From: Candidatus Palauibacter scopulicola
GTDB taxonomy: Bacteria > Gemmatimonadota > Gemmatimonadetes > Palauibacterales > Palauibacteraceae
Reading direction: 5' to 3'
DNA: 64,000 nucleotides
Assembly (NCBI RefSeq): GCF_947581915.1
Contig: NZ_CANPWG010000021.1
Span: forward strand, 1-64,000
Shown piece after piece: positions 59,613 to 64,000 of this stretch. The notes beneath the pieces were generated by a model. That model searched no databases. It saw nothing but the letters and a program-made list of their open reading frames with translations, and was not told the origin of the DNA. A program made the translations under genes and the position numbers. Position 1 is the stretch's first letter, and each line of letters starts with the position of its first letter.

Positions 59613-61676
59613 ATGCGTGCCGCGACCTTCCCCGCCTCCCGGGTTCTCGCCACGGGTTCCGTCCTCTCTGTCCTCCTCTCTGTCCTCCTCTCCGTCGCCC
59701 TCTCGGCCGGATTGGACGCCCAGGAGCGCCGGCCCATGACGGTCGAGGATGTCCTCGCCCTCAGGAGCCTCTCGCAGATCTCCGTGAGTCCGGGCGGACG
59801 GTGGGTGGCCTACGTCGTCACGGAACGGGACATGGAGGAGGACCGCCAGGAAACCGACGTGTGGGTCGTGCCCGCGGCGGGAGGCCCGGCCGATGCCCGC
59901 CAGCTCACGTTCCGTCCCGGTTCCGACGATGCGCCGGTATGGCACCCATCGGGGGAATGGCTCGCCTTCTCCTCGGACCGGGAGGGCGTGAGGCAGGTGT
60001 ACGGCATCCGGCCCGACGGCGGCGAGGCATGGCAGGTGACGTCCCACGAGACCTCGGTCGGGAGCTTCCGCTTCGCGCCCGATGGCCGCCGGCTCGGTTT
60101 CGTGGCGAGCCCGGCCGCGACGGAGGCGGACCGCGAACTCGAGGAGGTGCGCGGCCGCCCGATGGTCTGGGACTCGGTCTACACGGACCAGTGGTCGCGC
60201 CTCCACGTCGCCGAACTCGAGGACGACGTGGCCGGCAAAGCGGTGAGATGGTCGCCGGACGGCCTCCACGTCACGTCTTTCGTGTGGTCCCCCGACTCCC
60301 GGGCGCTCGCGTTCGGCGCGCGGTCGTCGCCCGTGCTGAGGACGACCTACTACGGCGCGACCTACGTGCAGGAGGGCGCGGAGGCCGAGGCCCGGAGCGT
60401 GACGTCGATGGCGGGCGGGGAGAACCCGGTGGCGTGGGACGATGAGTCGGGCCTCGTCGTGTCCGGAACGGGGCAACTCCTCGGCACCTTCAATCGACAG
60501 CTCTGGCGCGTGCCGTTCGGCGCGGACGGCGCGGCAATGGAGCCCGTGTCGCTCACCGCCGGTCTGGACGCGAACGCGAACCTCGTCCACATCGATGGCT
60601 CGCGGCTCATCGTCTCGGCGGCCCGACGCACCGGAGCGACCGTGTACCGCGTCCCGCTCGCCGATGGCGCCGCAGCGGGGCCGCCGAGCGACCTGACCGA
60701 TGGCCGGCACTACTACTCCGGCGCCTCCATGTCGGCGGACGGGCGCTTCCTCGCGTTCACCGCGGAGGACGGCATGGCGCCGCCGGACCTCTTCATCACT
60801 CCGGTGGACGCCTTCGGCCCCGAGCGCCTGACCGACCTGAACCCGCAGGTCGCCGGCCTCGCGCTCGGCGAACAGCGCGTCGAGTCGTGGCCTTCACGCG
60901 CCGGCGGCGAGGAAATCGAAGGCGTGCTTACGCTTCCCGTCGGGTACGCGGAGGGGGACCGTGTCCCGCTGGTCCTCGTGATCCACGGCGGCCCGTCCGG
61001 CATCTCGTCGGACCGCTTCAACGCGACGCGCGGCGCCTACCCGGTGCAGGTGTACGCGGGCATGGGGTTCGCCGTCCTGCAGCCGAACTACCGCGGTTCG
61101 AGCGGCTACGGCGAGCGCTTCCGGGGACTCAACCGCGGCGACATCTCCGGCCGGGACTGGGTCGACATCGACTCCGGGGTGGACGTCATGGTCGACCGCG
61201 GGATCGCGGATCCCGATCGGCTCGCCGTGAGCGGATGGAGCTTCGGCGGGCACCACACCTACTGGGGCATCACGCAGACCGACCGCTTCAGGGCGGCGAG
61301 CGCGGGCGCCGGCGCGAACGACCTGATCTCGATGTACTCGCAGACGGACATCCCCGAGTTCTACCACACCTACCTGGGCTCGAAACCGTGGGAGGACTGG
61401 GATCTCTACGAGGAGCGCTCCGCCTACCGTCATGTTGAAAACGTGACGACACCGCTCCTCATCCAGGTGGGAGAAAGGGACGAGAGGGTGCCGGCCGAAC
61501 AGAGCATCCAGTTCTTCGAGGCCGTCCGCGCCATCGGTAAAGCGCCGACGACCCTTGTGTTGTACCCTGATCAACCGCATGGCGTTAGGTCTCCGCGTCT
61601 CCAGCGAGATCTCATGTCGAGAAACGTGGAGTGGCTCACGCGCTGGGTTCTGGAACCGGAGGCGCTGGTTCCGTAA
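59613..61676 (+). CDS. Secreted S9 family peptidase
   Basis: A 687-aa serine peptidase with a signal peptide, a propeller (SPGGRW, APDGRR and SPDGLH repeats) and a prolyl-oligopeptidase domain: Ser543 in GWSFGGH, Asp in GERDERVP and His in YPDQPHGVR. The ATG at 59613 has an AGGGGTG site; an ATG at 59586 adds nine residues. The signal peptide codes a tandem LSVLLSVLLSV, caused by a 12-bp repeat in the DNA around 59664-59690; this is a local slippage feature, not a second gene. Confidence 0.92.
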   Translation: MRAATFPASRVLATGSVLSVLLSVLLSVALSAGLDAQERRPMTVEDVLALRSLSQISVSPGGRWVAYVVTERDMEEDRQETDVWVVPAAGGPADARQLTFRPGSDDAPVWHPSGEWLAFSSDREGVRQVYGIRPDGGEAWQVTSHETSVGSFRFAPDGRRLGFVASPAATEADRELEEVRGRPMVWDSVYTDQWSRLHVAELEDDVAGKAVRWSPDGLHVTSFVWSPDSRALAFGARSSPVLRTTYYGATYVQEGAEAEARSVTSMAGGENPVAWDDESGLVVSGTGQLLGTFNRQLWRVPFGADGAAMEPVSLTAGLDANANLVHIDGSRLIVSAARRTGATVYRVPLADGAAAGPPSDLTDGRHYYSGASMSADGRFLAFTAEDGMAPPDLFITPVDAFGPERLTDLNPQVAGLALGEQRVESWPSRAGGEEIEGVLTLPVGYAEGDRVPLVLVIHGGPSGISSDRFNATRGAYPVQVYAGMGFAVLQPNYRGSSGYGERFRGLNRGDISGRDWVDIDSGVDVMVDRGIADPDRLAVSGWSFGGHHTYWGITQTDRFRAASAGAGANDLISMYSQTDIPEFYHTYLGSKPWEDWDLYEERSAYRHVENVTTPLLIQVGERDERVPAEQSIQFFEAVRAIGKAPTTLVLYPDQPHGVRSPRLQRDLMSRNVEWLTRWVLEPEALVP

Positions 61677-61738
61677 GGCCCGGCCGGGCGGCTACGTTGA
61701 TTAGTGGCGAGAAGGGACGCCCGCGGAGGAGGAGGATC

Positions 61739-62557
61739 ATGCGACGGCTCCGTCCGAGTCTGTGCGGTCTCGCGCTCGTGGCGAGCGCGCTCGCGGCGGC
61801 TGGCCAGGCGGCGGCCCAGGATGAGACCGAGGTCACCGAAGCCGGTCTCGCGCGCGGCGCGATGTTCTACCAGGCCCACTGCGGCCGGTGCCACGGCATG
61901 CTCGGCCACGGGGGAGAAGGGCCGAGCCTGGCGCGCCCCACCCTGCCCCGCGCACCGGACCACGAATCGCTCGTGGAGGTGATCCGCAGCGGGATCCCCG
62001 GTACCGGCATGCCCGGGACGAGATCCAACCTGGTGTCGGATCTGGAAGTCGACCTTATCGCGGCCTACGTCCGCACGCTGGGACAGGACGCCGTCGTCGA
62101 GGTCACGGGCGACGCCGCGCGCGGCGGTGAAGTATTTGCCACCGCCGGCGACTGCTACTCCTGCCACGTCGTCGAGGGCCGCGGCACGGGGATCGGCCCT
62201 GAACTCACCGGCATCGGGCTGCGGCGCGGCGTCGACTACCTCTACGCGTCCCTGCAGACGCCCGACTCGGAGTTGCCGGTCTCCCGGCGCGGTCTGCTGC
62301 GGGGGTTCAGGGGATACCTGCCGATCCGCGCGGTCACGCGCGAGGGCCGCGTCATCACGGGCATGCGCGTGAACGAGGACGCCTTCACGATCCAGTTGCG
62401 GTCGATCTCCGGCCGCACGGTCTCGCTTCGCAAGGAAGATCTCGTGGAACTCGAGAAACAGTTCGACCACTCCCTGATGCCCGCCGTGGAAGAGATGACG
62501 GAAGCGGACATCGACGACCTCGTCGCCTTCCTCGTCGACCTCGGGGAGGGATCATGA
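61739..62557 (+). CDS. Dihaem c-type cytochrome
   Basis: A 272-aa exported cytochrome. The signal peptide (LCGLALVASALAAAGQAAAQ) is followed by two haem sites: CGRCH in the first domain and CYSCH in the second. The second domain continues with GPELTGIGLRRGVDYLYASLQ and RTVSLRKEDLVELEK, features of the heme-binding family common in Planctomycetes-type cytochromes. A GGAGGAGGA site precedes the ATG. Its stop overlaps the start of the PQQ-type propeller gene, so it probably serves as that enzyme's electron acceptor. Confidence 0.9.
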   Translation: MRRLRPSLCGLALVASALAAAGQAAAQDETEVTEAGLARGAMFYQAHCGRCHGMLGHGGEGPSLARPTLPRAPDHESLVEVIRSGIPGTGMPGTRSNLVSDLEVDLIAAYVRTLGQDAVVEVTGDAARGGEVFATAGDCYSCHVVEGRGTGIGPELTGIGLRRGVDYLYASLQTPDSELPVSRRGLLRGFRGYLPIRAVTREGRVITGMRVNEDAFTIQLRSISGRTVSLRKEDLVELEKQFDHSLMPAVEEMTEADIDDLVAFLVDLGEGS

Positions 62558-64000
62558 GACCTGGACCACGGCGCCCTTCCGCCGTCGCGGCTCCCGCGCT
62601 CGCGGCAGTGGCTCTCCTGTGCGGCGGCGCCTTCGCGGGCGCGGGCGCGCAGGTGCCGTTCGAACGGCTCGTGAACGCGGACGACGAGCCGCACAACTGG
62701 TTCATGTACTCGGGCAACTACGCCTCGCACCGTTTCTCCGCGCTCGACGAAATCCACCGCGACAACGTCCAGGACCTCAAGGTGATCTGGGCCTACCAGA
62801 TGAGCGGCGGGCTCATCGAGACGACGCCGGTCGTGGTGGACGGCGTGATGTACGTGACGGAGCCGCCGAGCAACGTGAGCGCGCTCGACGCGCGCACCGG
62901 GCGCCGCCTCTGGCACTGGTCGGCGGAAGTCCCCGCCTCGACGAAGAACATCGGCTTCCCGCGCGTGAACCGGGGCGTCGCGATCCTCGACGAGACGGTA
63001 TTCGTGGGCACGCTCGACGCCCGTCTCGTGGCGCTCGACGCCCGGTCCGGCGCCGTCCGCTGGGAGGTGGACGTCGCGGACAACTTCCTCGGCTTCTCGA
63101 TCACGACGGCGCCGCTCGCGCTCGACGGCAAGGTCATCGTCGGCGTGTCGGGCGCGGAGGCCGGCGCGAACGGCTTTGTCGACGCCTACGACCCCGAGAC
63201 CGGAGATCTCCTCTGGCGCACGTTCACGATCCCCCGGCCGGGCGAGCCGGGGAGCGAGACGTGGGGCGGCGACAGCTGGGAGCACGGCGGCGGCTCGACC
63301 TGGCTCACCGGCTCGTACGACCCGGAGCTGGACCTCCTCTACTGGCCCACCGGGAACCCGGCCCCCGACTGGAACGGGGACCTGCGGCCCGGCGACAACC
63401 TGTACACGAACTCCATCCTCGCCCTCGACCCCGACACGGGCGAGATGCAGTGGTACTTCCAGTACACGCCGCACGACACGCACGACTGGGACGCGAACCA
63501 GATCCAGGTGCTCGTGGACGCCGAATGGGAGGGCGAACCCCGCAAGCTGGTCGTCACGGCGAACCGGAACGCCTTCTACTACGTGCTCGACCGCGAGACC
63601 GGCGAGTTCCTGCACGGCGCGGAGTACTCGAAGCAGACGTGGGCCGAGGGCCTCGACGAGAACGGCCGCCCGATCGTGATTCCCGGCACCGAACCCACCG
63701 AGGAGGGGAACCTCGTCTGGCCCAGCCTCCAGGGGGCGGCGAACTGGTTCAGCCCCTCGTACAGCCCGGACACCGGGCTCTTCTACCAGGCGACCCGGAT
63801 CATGGGCGCCGTCTACTACAAGGCCGACGTCGAGTACGAGCCCGGCCAGCCGTTTCTCGGCGGCGGCGAGCAGGCGCTGTCCGGCGACGACGCGAGCGGG
63901 GCGGTCAAGGCGCTCGACGTGCTCACGGGGGAGCTCAAGTGGGAGTTCCCGCTGCTCTCCCCGCCGTGGGCCGGCGTGATGGCCACGCGGGGCGGCCTCG
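62554..64000 (+). CDS. PQQ-binding-like propeller dehydrogenase, N-terminal part
   Basis: The gene runs off the window end; 482 codons are visible. After a signal peptide it has the dehydrogenase start HNWFMYSGNYASHRFSALDE and propeller repeats, with HDTHDWDANQ at the active-site blade and RETGEFLHGAEY in a later blade. It lacks the vicinal Cys pair found in the 38930 protein: the matching region reads KNIGFPRVNRGV. The haem is separate, encoded by the coupled upstream cytochrome gene. It is an alcohol-, glucose- or sugar-type quinoprotein; the rest of the protein is needed to tell. Confidence 0.85.
   Translation, partial: MRPGPRRPSAVAAPALAAVALLCGGAFAGAGAQVPFERLVNADDEPHNWFMYSGNYASHRFSALDEIHRDNVQDLKVIWAYQMSGGLIETTPVVVDGVMYVTEPPSNVSALDARTGRRLWHWSAEVPASTKNIGFPRVNRGVAILDETVFVGTLDARLVALDARSGAVRWEVDVADNFLGFSITTAPLALDGKVIVGVSGAEAGANGFVDAYDPETGDLLWRTFTIPRPGEPGSETWGGDSWEHGGGSTWLTGSYDPELDLLYWPTGNPAPDWNGDLRPGDNLYTNSILALDPDTGEMQWYFQYTPHDTHDWDANQIQVLVDAEWEGEPRKLVVTANRNAFYYVLDRETGEFLHGAEYSKQTWAEGLDENGRPIVIPGTEPTEEGNLVWPSLQGAANWFSPSYSPDTGLFYQATRIMGAVYYKADVEYEPGQPFLGGGEQALSGDDASGAVKALDVLTGELKWEFPLLSPPWAGVMATRGGL

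Noticed and set aside
59659-59705. Tandem 12-bp repeat in the signal-peptide coding region of an S9 peptidase
   Set aside because: It only extends the hydrophobic core (LSVLLSVLLSV) and looks like replication slippage, not a regulatory or mobile element.
1-64000. CRISPR arrays, tRNA, rRNA and insertion sequences
   Set aside because: No regularly spaced repeats, cloverleaf, rRNA core or transposase motif was seen by eye. A tRNAscan, CRISPR and IS search would be decisive.

Overview
The window is a gene-dense, high-GC stretch of a Gram-negative bacterial chromosome. Both ends cut through genes. The best guess for the lineage is Gemmatimonadota or a close relative. This is inferred from gene content: many secreted S9 (prolyl-oligopeptidase type) peptidases with beta-propellers, PQQ dehydrogenases, secreted M1/M24/gamma-glutamyltransferase enzymes, DUF418 and RDD membrane proteins, and a Kdo hydroxylase that implies lipopolysaccharide. 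No rRNA, tRNA, CRISPR array, insertion sequence or origin was seen. Gaps between genes are short (none exceeds 300 bases) and many genes overlap by 4 nt (ATGA or GTGA).

Layout. 1-3204: end of a GH57 glucanotransferase, an Ig-like/alpha-beta hydrolase lipoprotein and a DinB protein. 3208-10023: a MoxR-type cluster (membrane protein, DUF4129, DUF4350, MoxR ATPase, DUF58) that converges on an RDD-SpoIIM fusion. 10108-12160: a three-gene ABC exporter operon. 12309-17945: M1 peptidase, DUF418 protein and an S9 peptidase. 17995-21250: an operon of a SprT-like metalloprotease, a YcaQ/AlkZ-type DNA glycosylase and an L-2-hydroxyglutarate oxidase. 21266-21961: a VapBC-like toxin-antitoxin pair with a palindromic operator. 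22010-23965: class II aldolase and YpdA-like reductase.

24023-31138 is an accessory island with looser codon use. It holds a DUF4143 AAA ATPase translationally coupled to a 1413-aa NACHT-type NTPase that ends in a PD-(D/E)XK nuclease motif, a small unknown gene, and a separate NucS-like nuclease. A degenerate copy of the 3' end of a CaiB/BaiF CoA-transferase gene lies inside the island. The intact relative sits 2.9 kb away, just past the island. This is the strongest candidate for an undescribed defence system.

31251-38841: M24 peptidase, CoA-transferase, S9 peptidase, D-aminoacylase-like amidohydrolase and a Phd/PIN toxin-antitoxin pair whose promoter predicts a leaderless mRNA. 38930-44782: a quinohemoprotein dehydrogenase, a secreted RidA protein, a Kdo hydroxylase with a probable CTG start, and then a coupled pair made of a DUF429-HIT fusion and an HNH nuclease. 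That pair is a second candidate defence or nucleic-acid-processing module. 44799-50410: gamma-glutamyltransferase, a membrane protein and a PLP decarboxylase/lyase, divergent from a sodium:solute symporter. 50446-64000: Nudix protein, propeller/CehA-type hydrolase, LRR-metzincin lipoprotein, two S9 peptidases, a small membrane protein, and a dihaem cytochrome coupled to a second PQQ-type propeller protein that runs off the window.

Much of the window is a secretion-oriented peptide and alcohol/sugar catabolic chromosome. The island at 24-31 kb, the DUF429-HIT/HNH pair and the two toxin-antitoxin loci are the accessory genes.
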